From the NCBI RefSeq assembly GCF_949987535.1, contig NC_080067.1, positions 2,604,001 through 2,668,000 on the forward strand: DNA of 64,000 bases, read 5' to 3'. Positions 47,999 to 59,869 of the stretch are shown here, piece after piece. This DNA is from Balaenoptera acutorostrata (Eukaryota > Chordata > Mammalia > Artiodactyla > Balaenopteridae). The notes beneath the pieces were generated by a model. The model was given only the letters and a program-made list of their open reading frames with translations, ran no database searches and was not told where the DNA came from. Each line of letters begins with the position of its first letter. The stretch's first letter is position 1. The position numbers were made by a program, and so were the translations under genes.

Positions 47999-48041
47999 TA
48001 GGTCTCAGAGAAGCCTGAGGGCACATCCTAAAGCTCCTTAG
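47999..48041 (+). other. Exon-like 43-nt segment
   Basis: A strong acceptor (long T-tract then 'ttctcttttacag', ending 47998) and a donor-like AG-GTAGGA at 48042. All three frames contain a stop, so if used it would be a poison exon or belong to a non-coding RNA. Splice consensus is the only evidence. Confidence 0.2.
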
Positions 48042-48229
48042 GTAGGAGAGGAATAACGTCCAGCCACACATTGATTCTCTGTGGGGACTCAAGATATTTG
48101 TATGTGGTGCAAACTGCAGGGAGCCAAAATAAAAATTCCCTAACACTAAAAAGAATAAAATTGTGAAAATATTTTACCTCTAGAGTTAAAATGCTCGAAT
48201 TAGAGGGACTTTTCCTTCAACAAGAGTTT

Positions 48230-49590
48230 TCAAAATATTTTAACTTTTTACTAAACCACAGAAAAGTGCACAAATTTTAAGTGTGAGGCTCACTGAATTT
48301 TTACCAAACACACGTTTGACCAGCATTCAGATTAAGAACTAGAACTTGACCCACAAATAGAAGCTCGCTCTCAGTCTTCCCCTCCACCACCCCCTGCCAG
48401 GGAAATTACTGGGGTATTGAAGATGAACTCTGCATCTGTGTATCTACACACTGGAAGCCGACAGTATGGTACTACAAGATATAAGATGCATCCATATTGT
48501 TGCACACAGCTGTAACTCTGTTTATTCTCATTGATGTGTGACATCCCGTTGTTGTGTCTCCGTTCTGATATTGGGAACTATAAGATATAAGATGCATCCA
48601 TATTGTTGCACACAACTGTAACTCTGTTTATTCTCATTGATGTGTGACATCCCGTTGTTGTGTCTCCGTTCTGATATTGGGAACTGTAAGATATAAGATG
48701 CATCCATACTGTTGCACACAGCTGTAACTCTGTTTATTCTCACTGATGTGTGACATCCCGTTGTTGTGTCTCCGTTCTGATATTGGGAACTGTAAGATAT
48801 AAGATGCATCCATACTGTTGCACACAGCTGTAACTCTGTTTATTCTCACTGATGTGTGATATCCCGTTGTTGTGTCTCCGTTCTGACATTGGGAACTGTG
48901 AGATATAAGATGCATCCATACTGTTGCACACAGCTGTAACTCTGTTTATTCTCACTGATGTGTGACATCCCGTTGTTGTGTCTCCGTTCTGATATTGGGA
49001 ACTATAAGATATAAGATGCATCCATACTGTTGCACACAGCTGTAACTCTGTTTATTCTCACTGATGTGTGGCGTCCCGTTGTTGTGTCTCCGTTCTGACA
49101 TTGGGAACTGTGAGATATAAGATGCATCCATACTGTTGCACACAGCTGTAACTCTGTTTATTCTCACTGATGTGTGGCGTCCCGTTGTTGTGTCTCCGTT
49201 CTGATACGGACAGACCTTTGGGTATTTTCCAGTTGTCAGCTATTGGGAATAAGAGTAGCACCAGCTTGTTGCACACGGGTTTTGGTGAACGTATGCTACT
49301 GCTTTTTGTCAGGCTTTCACTGAGGCATACAACTAATGGGTCATAAGATATGAGCATGTTCAGATTTATCAGATACTAACGGTTTTCCAAAGTGGCTGCA
49401 CCAATTTATACTTCTACCAGCAATGTATGGGAGTTCTGGTTGCTCCGAACAGTCACAAAAACTTGGTAATATCTGTGTTTTCCATTTTAGCCATCCAGGT
49501 AGTTGTGTGGTATATTCATGCTATGACGTTAATTCGCATTTTCCTGCTGACTAACTAATGATGTCAAACAGAATGAGACTTTTGGACACA
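48230..49590 (-). mobile_element. Old L1 (L1M-type) 3' part, antisense
   Basis: Read on the plus strand it is the complement of an ancient L1 end: 'taccaaacacacgtttgacc', 'gcattcagattaagaactag', 'gaataagagtagcacc', 'ttttccaaagtggctgcacc', 'ccagcaatgtatgggagttc', 'tgctgactaactaatgatg'. Part of it has been amplified into the minisatellite at 48475-49206. Confidence 0.8.
48475..49206. repeat. 106-bp minisatellite, seven copies, within L1
   Basis: Units start at 48481, 48587, 48693, 48799, 48905, 49011 and 49117 (exact 106-bp period); the last is about 90 bp. Copies differ at only a few sites: units 1-2 have 'catattg' and 'ctcattg', units 3-7 'catactg' and 'ctcactg', and units 6-7 share 'gtggcgtccc'. 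The unit derives from the host L1 ('gatgcatccatattgttgca' matches the L1M segment around 'catccatgttgttg'). Because 106 is one more than a multiple of three, the frame shifts each unit, giving repeated 93-codon minus-strand open frames that are not genes. Confidence 0.97.
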
Positions 49591-49869
49591 TTTTTAAATA
49601 AATGTGTATTGTACAGAATCCTGAGACAGTAAGGGATCTCAAAGACGACCCATTCAAGGATAGCAAATGTGTACCACATCTGCCCCCACTGACCCCCTGC
49701 CTGTATCTCTGGAGGAGAACACTGCAAACTGATCACTGGACCTGGATTCAGCCTCAGAATCTTTCCCAATACAATTCCTTACATAGTCATTTCCAAGCAA
49801 ACAGAGTAAACTCACCAGAGGAATCTTACTGACCAGATGAGAACTTATCAAAAGCAGAGAGGTAGGAAT

Positions 49870-50090
49870 AGTGGAAAAGGCCCTGGGTTTAAGTTTCAGA
49901 ACTGCCATTCACTGTAGCAGAAAAGAAGGTCCCCGTTCATGATACTGACTTTATAAAGTGGTTTGTTTGGCTTTATAGTAGCAATGTTTGTATAGCAGCA
50001 ATATTCAATTCATTGAATTGAGTGACACTAGCAAGTTAATTCATCTCTAGAAAGTGTTATTGTGAGGATTAACTAAAAAATATTTGCATT
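49870..50090 (+). mobile_element. MIR relic split by a small insertion
   Basis: MIR left part 'gccctgggtttaagtttcag' and 'aactgccattcact', then foreign sequence 49915-50015, then MIR right part 'gtgacactagcaagttaatt', 'catctctag' and 'tgtgaggattaac'. The insert resembles 47456-47530. Confidence 0.6.
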
Positions 50091-50261
50091 ATTTGCAGTT
50101 CTAGTCTCCTTCCCTTTTTTAAAGGACAGCTTTCTTTCTCCTGGGGACAAATCTTTTACTACTTCTGCTAATCTATCTGCTCTTGAACTAATAATGCTTC
50201 TTACAAGCCTGCTGAAGATGGCAGAATTTTAGGCCGACTATGAGTCATTAAGAGGGCAAGG

Positions 50262-50758
50262 TCTGGATAAAGAAGATGTGGTACATATATACAATGGAAT
50301 ATTACTCAGCCATAAAGAGAATGAAATAATGCCATTTGCGGCAACATGGATGCAACTAGAGATTATCATACTAAGTGAAGTCAGTCAGGAAGAGAAAGAC
50401 AAATACCATATGATGTCCCTTACATGAGGAATCTAAAATATGACACAAATGAACATACCTAGGAATGTATCAAAGACTCAAAGACATAGAGAACAGACTG
50501 GTGGTTGCCAAGGGGGAGGAGGGGTGGGTAGGGATGGAGTGGGCGTTTGGAGTTAGTAGATGCAAACTATTATATATAGAATGGATAAATAACAAAGTCC
50601 TACTGTAGAGCACAGGGAACTATATCCAGTCTCTTGGGATAAACCATAATGGACAAGAATATAAAAAAAGAATGTATATATATGTATAACTGAGTCACTT
50701 TGCTGTACAGCAGAAATAAGCACAACACTGTAAATCAACCCTACTTCAATAAAAAAAA
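50262..50758 (+). mobile_element. L1 3' end, 5'-truncated
   Basis: From 'aaagaagatgtggtacatat' and 'tactcagccataaagagaat' (end of ORF2) through 'ctactgtagagcacaggg' and 'ttgctgtacagcag' to 'ttcaataaaaaaaaa'. Flanks share 'gcaaggtc', a possible short or decayed target duplication. Non-coding. Confidence 0.92.
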
Positions 50759-51357
50759 AGAGAGAGATAGAGCAAGGTCCTTCTCAACTTTTGTCTAAAG
50801 AAAGATACTTACATTTGGGCCATTTAAGTCATCATCTAAAACCATGAAAAACGAGGTGGCGGGTGTTCAGTGATGGAATTATGAGAAGGATCTGGGTCAT
50901 GTCCCCGACACTTGAGATGGTGCCTATCACCTCTGGCATTTGGGGAAGTATTCATTCACTCACACCACCCTTAGCAGATCTCCTGAAACTGTTTCATGAT
51001 CAACAATGATGTCAACCATTGGCCAAGATGGGGCAAAGTGCTCCTGCCCAAAGAAAACTACAGAAACAGACTCTCTCGGCAGCTCCTTTTAGCTACCTTT
51101 GCATGGTTCCAAAGCCCTCGGCCTGCCCTCACAGGCAGGTGGAGGATTCTCCCTCTCTGCTGGGCCAGACTGGGCTGGGAGTGGTACTAATTCATGGCAT
51201 CTATGTATGCTATCTTTCAAAATCCAAAACATTTTGAATTCTGAAATAACTCTGTCCCCGGGAGTGTTGGATAAAGGAACTGGACCAGGGTTGCAACAGG
51301 TCTTGTTCTCAAACTCCTGTCCTCTGAGTGTCCGCCCTTTAACCTGAATTATTTTAA
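50759..51357. other. Unassigned DNA
   Basis: No recognised feature. Open frames on both strands between 50996 and 51385 overlap each other and resemble nothing. Confidence 0.5.
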
Positions 51358-51830
51358 AGAGAGGCAAATCAAAACAGAGAGACACAGGCTTTCACCTAAC
51401 AGAGAAGCCAAAATATAAACATTTGAAAGTACCCAGGGTGGAAGAAGACATGGGGAAGCAGGGACCCCCATACACGACTGGTGGGAATGTATACTGGTAC
51501 AAACCTTTTGAGAAGCTATTTGCAATTTTCCTAGAGAATTTAAAATGCATGTACACTTTGATCCAGCAATCCTACTGCAAAGTATCCTGTGGAAAGAGTC
51601 AAAACAGTATGCCAAGGACATGCCATATTGAATATAACAGAAAAATATAAAATAAAGGTTTATCAATAAAAGACTGGTTACATAAATTTTGGTATAACCA
51701 CACAAAATAATAAAATGCAGCCTTTAAGAAAGTGGAAATGAGGTAGACCTATATGTTACAATATGGAAAGATAAATATTTAAGTGAAACAAGTAATTTGC
51801 AGAAGAACATATATAACATATGAGAAGTAC
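51358..51830 (+). mobile_element. Old L1-related relic (L1M or HAL1 type)
   Basis: 'actggtgggaatgtatactg', 'cactttgatccagcaatcct', 'aaagactggttacataaatt' and 'aatgaggtagacctatatg' follow the order of an old L1/HAL1 ORF2 end. Heavily diverged. Confidence 0.75.
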
Positions 51831-53039
51831 ATGAAATTATATATAATATGGTTTTTATAATTTCTAAGGATATGCTTATACTCTAGATAAGAAACATTTT
51901 CCTTACACTTATTTTTATGGAAAATGACAGATGGTGATGACTGGGGATGAGAACAAAGGAAGAAGGCTTTCACCTTTCATTGTATATGTTTTTAACTTTT
52001 TTCTTTCCCATGTGCGTGTTCTGCTCTTATTATTGGTCCTCAGGAAGCTTGTGGAGTCTTCACAGGCTCAGTTACAGTACAAGTCACTGAGCATCTTTCC
52101 TGAGACTAGAAGTGCCATGAAGGGAAGCCTCCAGGCACCAAAGACCCCCATGACTTTCTGGTTAAACTTGACCTCCACTGACCCTTACATATAGACACAA
52201 GACCTACAGTAATATAAACTCCCTAAATGACATCATGGGATTCTAGAGTTGCCTTTCTGCCAAATAAAGCCAATCATCACCTCTAACTCCTCTTCAGTGT
52301 GTCCTGTGTGAGCCATGTTAACTGCATTTTTGCCTTTGTGATCCGACTGCATGGTCCGTGCTTCAGCTCTGGTGGTGCTCAGTGCCGACGGGAGTCTGTG
52401 ATGGGTGAGTGACACTGAACCTCAACCCAGGGGTAATGATCCCAGGTCTTCCACTTCCCGTTTCCCCACTGTACCCAGCATGTGAGAGCTGGCTTACATC
52501 TTGGTATAGGATGACCTGTGTGCTGCCCTGCCCAACACTTCCTGAGTGGTGACCAGGATCTCCTTGTTTGATGAACAGTAACCACAGGATGAGAATTTCT
52601 ATGGACCCCTTCAAAGCCACTTGAAAGATCTAACTCTGCTCTACACTTATCTGGTATTGCAACTGGATTAGAAGGACGACAGGAAAGAGCAGAGTCACCT
52701 TTCATTGTCAGGCCACACACACCAAGTTTAACACTACTCATTCTGTCCAGCAGAAACATATAAAAGAATATGAAACAATATGGTTGGTCAAACTACCAGT
52801 GGATAGATGTGTCCTTAAGAATCAGATGTCTGGTTACCCTACAGGTTTTATTATTTTGAGTTAAATCTTCTCTTTTTCTAAACCATTTATTTTCCAACAT
52901 GAAAAAAAAATCTAAGTACACCCCATCCTTTGGCTAAATCTTATACGTACAACACTCTTCTCCCTGATCTTTGCAAGGCTGGCTGCTTCTTGCTGTCTCG
53001 ATCACAGCGTAAAGGCACCTAGATTGGTTCCTCTAATGA
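51831..53039. other. Unassigned DNA
   Basis: Between 52230 and 52760 two overlapping minus-strand frames (85 and 126 codons) stay open. They look like neither a known domain nor a named retroelement. Confidence 0.45.
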
Positions 53040-53255
53040 GGCACCGTCACATGTAAATTTCCTGTATATTCCTTATCATCATTTATTTCCTTTACTTGCT
53101 ATTTATTCAAGTATTGTTGGTTTATTCCCCATCCCCAGTATGTAAAAACAGAAATGTTGTCTGTTTTGATTATCAGTATATTCTCTGGCACATGGTAAGT
53201 ATTTGGTAACCATTGGATTAAAAAATGAGTGAATGAATGAATGAGTGCTTTCTGT
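53040..53255 (+). mobile_element. L2 3' end
   Basis: 'tcctgtatattccttatca', 'agaaatgttgtctgttttg', 'ctctggcacatggtaagtat' and the tail 'gagtgaatgaatgaatgag'. Confidence 0.85.
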
Positions 53256-54234
53256 CACCTCTCATCCCCTAGAAGGGTAGCCAGATGCTTTGTTGGTGAA
53301 AAAGGCAAAGCAGATATCCCTTTTGTGTAGTAGGCAAAAGGCCAGTGAAACCAGGAAATAATTTTTTAAACTGAATAAAGCATGGAGGTTAAAGGAGCCG
53401 AGGTGGTCCATAAGGAAAAGTGTTTCCTAATAGCCTCCAATGTCTTCCCAAAGCTTTCCTGCGCATCGAAGTCAGGGGACTACACTTGCAAACAGAGTAG
53501 AGGTACTCCAAGCTCTCCGGAAGTACTTCTGAGATGCACCATGTTCAAATCTGTTCACAAATACTGAGCACTGGAGAACTGAAATAAAGACAGCAAATGC
53601 CCAAATGTAGGACTCTGATGTCCTTCCACAGACAGACTCACACAAATAAAATCTTTACACAAACGTTTAGACATCATCTACTGCATAATGAAAGCTTTTT
53701 TTTCTTTTTAATTCTGAAAGCACTCTTAAGAAAGTTAGAGGAAAATTGACAGTAATGGAAACATGTTAATAGTATAATAATATCTAAGAAGAGATAATCT
53801 GATTCAATGATATATATGCATCTTAATCTTGGTATTTTTCAGATGAACTTTTCCCCTGCTAAGTTTTTCTTTTCTGTCTAAGACATTATAAATAAATGCT
53901 TCACTCAGCCCATTCATATTCTGTTAGATTAATATTTTTCCTTTGAAAGCGTGTCCTGGCAATCTAGCCCTCCTCTTTACCCAATGCCACACGAGAAACC
54001 TATTGTCTGCAGTAGGTCTATGTCTCCCCTGAAACAAGGCCGGACAGGCAACACTGACTTTGACCAAGGGTGCAGAAAATGTGAGCAGGGTAGGGGCAAT
54101 TTTCCTTGGGGTCCCTGACAACCGAATTGCTTTTTTTTTTTTTTTTTTAAAGCCAAGGGGTTTGAGGAGTGGCCACCTGTTGTGCTACCATCTTTCTTTT
54201 TACGCCCACTGGCTCATGTCACGATGACTACTTA
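53256..54234. other. Unassigned DNA
   Basis: No recognised feature; a T-run lies at 54131-54148. Confidence 0.5.
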
Positions 54235-54362
54235 ATCAGTTCACCTGCACAGAGTCATTCTTGCATGCCTCCTCTGGGCGAGACGCACAGCCAAGCGCTG
54301 AGGTTGCAACAGTGAATGGACCTCAGCTCCTGCTTACACGGAGCTGACATTCTAGTTACTCA
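54235..54362 (-). mobile_element. L2 relic, antisense
   Basis: 'ctctgggcgagacgcacagc', 'tgcaacagtgaatggacctc', 'acacggagctgacattctag' are the complement of the L2 3' UTR. Confidence 0.75.
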
Positions 54363-54609
54363 AAGTAGGGGTGTCACAGGTTTGTAGCTTCTGAAATATC
54401 TTAGAGGAAAACATTTTTAAAAATGCCTCAAACAATAAGTCTAATAAAATGAGGAAGGTTTATAATTTAAGTTGGATGCAGGGGTAGGTCGTTGGTGTTG
54501 AGGAGGAGGATAAAAATTAAAAATTAAAAAAAGAGGCATTAAAGGATTCATTAAAAATAAACTTATCCAGGTTAACAACAACAACAAAAATAATAAATGC
54601 ATGCTAAAT

Positions 54610-54832
54610 GTACAGCTCAGTGGTCAGCAAACTTTTTTCCATCAAGAACAAGAGAGTAAATATTTTCAACTTTGTAGATCAGATAGTCTCTGTTGCAATT
54701 TTCCATGTGGCACCAAATCAGCCGTGGATGATACATGGCCATGGCTGTGTCCCAATAAAACTTTATTCATGAGACCAGTTGGCAGGCTGGATTTGGCACA
54801 CAGGCATAGTTTGCCAACCCTGACCAGTGCTC
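54610..54832 (+). mobile_element. Non-autonomous hAT relic (MER3-like)
   Basis: Nearly complete: left end 'cagtggtcagcaaactttt', middle 'ccatggctgtgtcccaataa' and 'aaactttattcatgag', right end 'catagtttgccaaccctg'. Ends are inverted-repeat partners. Same family as 5943-6125. Confidence 0.75.
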
Positions 54833-55109
54833 ATCTTTTCCCAGCAATCCTTTATGATGAAGAAACTGAACGTCTCCTGGGTGAAATCCTTTGCCCAACA
54901 TAGACAGGTAGGATTGCTCCAACTCACTCTGCATTCCTCATTTCATCTAGTTGGTGGCTAGGACAAACATGGAGAAAAACCAGCCTGGGGGAGACTGAGT
55001 GTTGGAGATGTCTGACTTCGAAGATAAGTCCTATGATTTGGGTGACTTGCTGTGATGAAAAGAAGTTGATCGGGGAGAGCGGGAGTAGTTATGGAAATCC
55101 TCCTGGAGA
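54833..55109. other. Unassigned DNA
   Basis: No recognised feature. Confidence 0.5.
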
Positions 55110-55545
55110 AGGTGGGCTGGGAGGATTTCTGCCTTGGAATTCCCACCCTCTCTTCCCCTACCTGCCTCACCTGCCTGTAAATACCTATCACTGCTCAGGT
55201 CTCACCTCCCGCTTCCCTTGCTTCGGGAAGCCTCCCCAGAGCCCTCAGGTACACTCAGGTGCTCCCTCTGCAGGGCTCTCGCTGCCCGTGGTGAAAGCCC
55301 ACAGCACCACGCGTGCACTTTTCTGCATGTGTATTATACTTCATTAAAAGGAAAACCAACGGACAAAAATCGGCAGTACTTCCATGGTACCATGGACTGG
55401 TTATTTCCACATCTGCATCTCCAAAGGGCTGTGAGCAACCCAAACGCAGGGAGTGGTGCCGTTTCACCTCTTTGCCTGGAGTCAGCCCAGGGCTGGCACT
55501 CGGTGTGCGCTCAGCACTCGTGAGTTCATGAGGAGGGGTAAGATG
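55110..55545 (+). mobile_element. L2 3' region
   Basis: 'tgctcaggtctcacctcccg', 'cgggaagcctccccagagcc', 'ttctgcatgtgtattatac', 'gggctggcactcggtgtgcg' and 'ctcgtgagttcatgagg' fit the L2 tail. The 129-codon open frame across it is a by-product. Confidence 0.7.
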
Positions 55546-57734
55546 TGGAGGAGCAAGGGGTGGGGAAAATACACTCCCTAGAGGGGGGATCCCCTATGAC
55601 CCGAGCTTGAGCGTGAAGCTGAGGCTGAAACGGGGGCACCATGAGGAGGTGAGCACAGCGGGAGTGGGGCTTGGCTTGGGTCGGGGGGGTCCCCAGGAGT
55701 GTGCTGTCACTTTATTGGTGGCACTGCCCTCCACTCAATAACTTGTCATGCAGAGTTGGAAATTATTTTTGACTGCAGGTATTTTCATATGCAATTTTAG
55801 TGAAATTGATTCCCCTGCTGAAGCTGTACTACTATCTTACAAAAACATTCATGTAACACCCTGCATGTTTTCGTGTTATTCTCTTTTTTAGTACCTGGGG
55901 ATACGCTTGGGCTAGATATCTATTTTAACCTATCTTCTTCTTGTCCTTTCATCTGTAGCTTCTCCTTCAGTTTCTCTGCCTTAAATTGTGGAGGGTGGCC
56001 TTTGGTGGATCTCCATAAAGTCTCAGTATGTTGTCTATCAAGCCATGTATTGTCTTGTTCTAGGTGGTCTTTGACTAATGGTACAAATATGGAAACATGA
56101 TGGACAGAATCTTCACTGCATTGTCACTAATTGTTTGCTCTTCCTCTGCCTTTCAAATCACTTGCACCCTTTTCACTAAATCACTCCAAAGAACTGGAAG
56201 AAACAACTCCCAGAGCAAGGTTGCTGAAACGTGCTGTGATGCTGCTGTCATTCTGGGCTACTAGTAATAAAGGCTTGTCTGTGTCTCCTTATCCAGCCCC
56301 AGAGGCTGGGCAAGACTTTATCTCAGAGGTTTCACGTGACTTGAAATAAAGCATCATTTCGTATCCCACATCACTTCTTAGCTGATGAAACTGTAACCAA
56401 GCCATTTTCCTACTGAGGGGTCTATTTTCTTCTGACAACATCTTGTCTATGAATAGATTAGTCTTCCCAGGATCCTCAGCTGCCAGTTGATTAAGAGGCA
56501 GGGTCCACCCCCGGATTAATCATCTTGAGATACTAGGAGGTGAAACACCCACCCAGCCAGGTAAAAGCAGCTAAGCTGCCCTTTTCCCCACCCCCTCTCC
56601 CTCTTTTCCTCAGCATTTTCACTACATTGTTAGGTTCCTCATGATATGATGGAAACAGAAAAAGTCAAATGATGTCCAAGTCAAAACTCAAAGTCAGTTT
56701 TTGGTTGAAAATGGTACAACTAAAAATAAATAATTCACTAAAACGTAGGGGCATATTTTGCATATATTATAAAGCATCTTAGTATTGGTGACTACTGACT
56801 AATGTCAAACAGCTGGATTGTTTAAATCTGTACAGTAAATTTAGATACGATTTCCCCTAATTCTTCCAATGGCATCCAGCCTTGCATGAATATTTGCACT
56901 CCCTCCTCCCCTCCTGGGGCTTCAAAGGAGTCCTCAGTTTAAACAATCATATCCCATTAACACCTCTCTCACCCCAACATGCTGGACTCTTAATTCTTTC
57001 ACAAACCATTGTCCTAAGAACCAGTAAAACCTAACCCAAGCAGCTACTAAAGTCCAGAGGGAAATACTTGAAAAATATGTCAAAAACCAGCCACACTGAA
57101 TGAACATGCAACAAAGGGCACTAGGGAAATTGGCTAATATACTGAATTACTCAAAATTATAATGTTGAAGAAAATAACTGCAGTAGCAGGGAAATGATGC
57201 CAATTAAGTATCCCAGTAATGGGACAGAGGCAGGGGAGAAGTCACTGTGCTGCCGTGACCCAGCCCTTCCCTTCTCAGGCAGTGAGTGCCTGTTTTCTGC
57301 CATCATCATGGAACTTCTGGGAAGATGTAGATTTCAACTGCTCTGAGATTTCTGCCCGTTACAAAGACATCACCACTGACTTCAAAGCACAGGAAGGAAG
57401 GACCACAAACAACTGAGGCGAAGTCAGATGACAGTACTCACTGCTTTCATTTTTCTCCAGAGGACAATTTCTTCCTTTTCCTTTTTTGCTTTTTGATGGC
57501 GCAGTACTCTGGCCACCCCCAGAAAGATTCCAAAATCCTCCCTTAGCTTTTATTCCTGCAGTTGGCAACCTACACTACCTGGAAATCCACCTTTAATACA
57601 AATCTGAATGCTTTGTACTGTCATTTGGGGTTAAATATATTTCCCCCTGAGCTCTGGCCTCAGTAAAAATAGCAGACAGCTGGTCACCATGCTCTACACT
57701 ATAAACCTGTTGGAAGGAAGTATGGCCAAGGGGG
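55546..57734. other. Unassigned DNA, 2.2 kb
   Basis: No recognised repeat or gene. Confidence 0.5.
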
Positions 57735-58045
57735 TTGGCTTGCATCAAAACCACTTGGAAAGCTTGTTAAAACACAGATTTTTGGATTCCACCCTCAGAG
57801 TTTCTGATATACATATCTGGTATGGAATACATACCTGATAGTAGATACCTACTATCTCAAAAGCTAGGACAGTGGTTCCCAAACTCTACTACATCCCAGA
57901 ATCACCTAAAGAGCTTTGAAAATTCCAATGCATTTTATACCAGGTAAAGTACAATGTCTACGCAGGCACCCATATTTTTCCAAGCCAGGCATCGGTACCT
58001 TTCAGAGCTCTCCAGGAGACTGCAATATACAGTCAAGTTTGGGAT
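57735..58045 (+). mobile_element. Two MER5-like relics in tandem
   Basis: First copy 57735-57810 ('aaaccacttggaaagcttgt', 'ttctgatatacat'). Second from about 57868 ('acagtggttcccaaactct', 'agaatcacctaaagagctt'). Confidence 0.65.
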
Positions 58046-58261
58046 AAGGCCTGGAGACAAAGAGAAGGACCAGAGGCCGGAAGAGGGAGGAAGAGCAGCC
58101 CTTGATCGTGGGATGATCCCTCTGTTTCCCTAGTCTGTCTTTTCTCATCTGTCCAACGATATGACTAGCTCTTTACTTTCCTCTCAAGCATCAGTAGCAG
58201 GAAAAATACATCAAACAAGTAAAATAGCTTTGAAACTTAGGAAGCGAAGGAGGTGGTGCTG

Positions 58262-58440
58262 CCAGGGTAAGATGCAGAGGCTTTGCCATCAGGGAGACCT
58301 GGGTCAGCATACTGAGTCTCACCAGCTCTGTGACCAAGTTAATTTAACTGCTCTGTGTTGCATTTCCCTCCTTTGTAAAAAGAGAACGACATTACCTTGT
58401 TCATGGGGTTCCTCCAGAGCAACCTTGCTCTTTGCCCAGG
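58262..58440 (+). mobile_element. MIR SINE relic
   Basis: 'atgcagaggctttgccatca', 'gggagacctgggtcagcat', 'agctctgtgaccaagttaat' and 'catttccctcctttgtaaaa' follow MIR order. Confidence 0.8.
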
Positions 58441-58794
58441 TTGAAATGGGTGCTCCAGAAATGACTGTTATTTGATTGGTATACATACTACACATGCCAT
58501 TATCCCTAAATACGCAAAAGGCAGACTCTTGGGAAGAACTTCAAACAGAGGTTGGTGAGATAAACAGTGGAAAGACTATAAAACAGCATCCAGTAGACAG
58601 CCCATAAGCAGACAATAGACAATTGTGGCTGTGTGGTTTAAGTAAGTCAACGGCTGGGTCTTAAGGCATCAGGTCCTTAGAATTACAGACTTCCACCATC
58701 CTTTCCTCCTGCTTCTGGACAAGACCCATTTACCAGCAGGTTTGCTCTCTGACACTCCATGTACCGGTGGTTAGTCTGAACTTGGGGGTACTTT

Positions 58795-58935
58795 CAGATT
58801 TTGTATCTGGCATTTTATTTCATGTATGTAAGTTTTTCTCCTGGGCTAGACTGCAAGTCCTTTAATTTCATGAGTTCATGTTTTCCTAGAGCACCCATGA
58901 GCTCACAATTCTGGGTGCTTAATAGTCATCAATGT
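58795..58935 (+). mobile_element. L2-like trace
   Basis: 'ggctagactgcaagtccttt' and 'ttctgggtgcttaatagtca' resemble an L2 3' UTR. Confidence 0.45.
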
Positions 58936-58959
58936 CTCATTTATTTCCACAAGGCCCCC

Positions 58960-59540
58960 TTCTAATTTACCCTTCATATAGCTTCCAGAATAATCTTTCA
59001 AAAATCCAAATGTCATCTACTTAAAAGTCTTCCAAGTTTTCCCACTGTTCAAAGGGTCCAGCTTACCCTTCTTAGCCAGTTCATAAGGTTCTTGGTGATC
59101 TGGCCTCTGCTGACTTCCCCCCACACCTTGGAAGAGGAAATAGCCAGGGCTTTGGTGTCATGGAGATTTGGGCTTGAAATCCAGCCCAGCCTCCAAAAGG
59201 CTATGCACCTGCCAAAGAGTTCCATAATCTCCCTGAACCTCAGTTTCTTTATCTGCAAAATGGGAAAATACTAACTCCTTTCAGGTTTGTTGTAAGACTA
59301 GAATTAATAAATGTGAAATGCCTGGCATATGACAGACATTTTTAAGAAGTATGAACTGCATTTCCTGATCCTCGTACACGTGCAGCCCCTGCCCCAGGAA
59401 CCGGGAGTGCCCTCAAACACTTGATGCTACATCATGCCTCTTCACCTTTGAACAGATAGCTTCCTACCTCATCAGCTCGGAAACCTCTCCCCCTTCAAGA
59501 CTCAGATGAACAAGGTCACTTCTGTGCTGGCTCCGTGACC
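58960..59540 (+). mobile_element. L2 relic with a MIR inside
   Basis: L2 left part 'cttccagaataatctttcaa', 'aaaagtcttccaagttttcc' and 'ggttcttggtgatctggcct' runs to about 59130. After the MIR the L2 continues at about 59362 with 'cctcttcacctttgaacag', 'cttcaagactcagatgaac' and 'aaggtcacttctgtgctggc'. Confidence 0.7.
59140..59360 (+). mobile_element. MIR SINE nested in L2
   Basis: 'ggctttggtgtcatggagat', 'tgggcttgaaatccagccc', 'aacctcagtttctttatctg', 'atgcctggcatatgacagac'. Nearly full length. Confidence 0.88.
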
Positions 59541-59869
59541 CTCAGCTGCAAAGCCGCTCCCTCCCCTGGGTGCCATCTTGGTACGAAGCTCTGTTTAACT
59601 CACTTTGCCGCAATTAACGGTTTCTACGCCTATCTTTCAAACCAGGTAGAGGGTACCGTAAAGATCAGGGACAGTCCACAGTTATTCAGCATAGCACGTG
59701 ACTTGCGTGGAATGCGTGACTGTGTCAGCTACATGTCCCCCTCCTGTCTGTCCCATTATCTGCGTGGGTTGACACATAATCTGCTCCACTGTAGTTCACA
59801 GAGGCTGTCCTGCACCTTTGCCACCCCCAGCCCAGGAGCACTGACATCCCAGGGGTGCCTTCCAGGATT

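Larger units (their letters stand above)
46991..48229. other. Unassigned DNA
   Basis: Contains the small inverted-repeat-bounded segment at 47446-47553 and the exon-like segment at 47999-48041, listed separately. Otherwise nothing recognised. Confidence 0.45.

Noticed and set aside
48475..49206. Array of regular repeats that could suggest CRISPR
   Set aside because: Repeats are directly adjacent with no spacers, 106 bp long, in mammalian L1 DNA. It is a minisatellite.
48528..49357. Series of overlapping 93-99-codon minus-strand open frames with repeated peptide
   Set aside because: They are the 106-bp minisatellite read in rotating frames; the unit is L1-derived and has no coding signature.
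55381..55396. 16-bp perfect palindrome, tccatggtaccatgga
   Set aside because: About one palindrome of this size is expected by chance in 64 kb, and it lies within an L2 relic.
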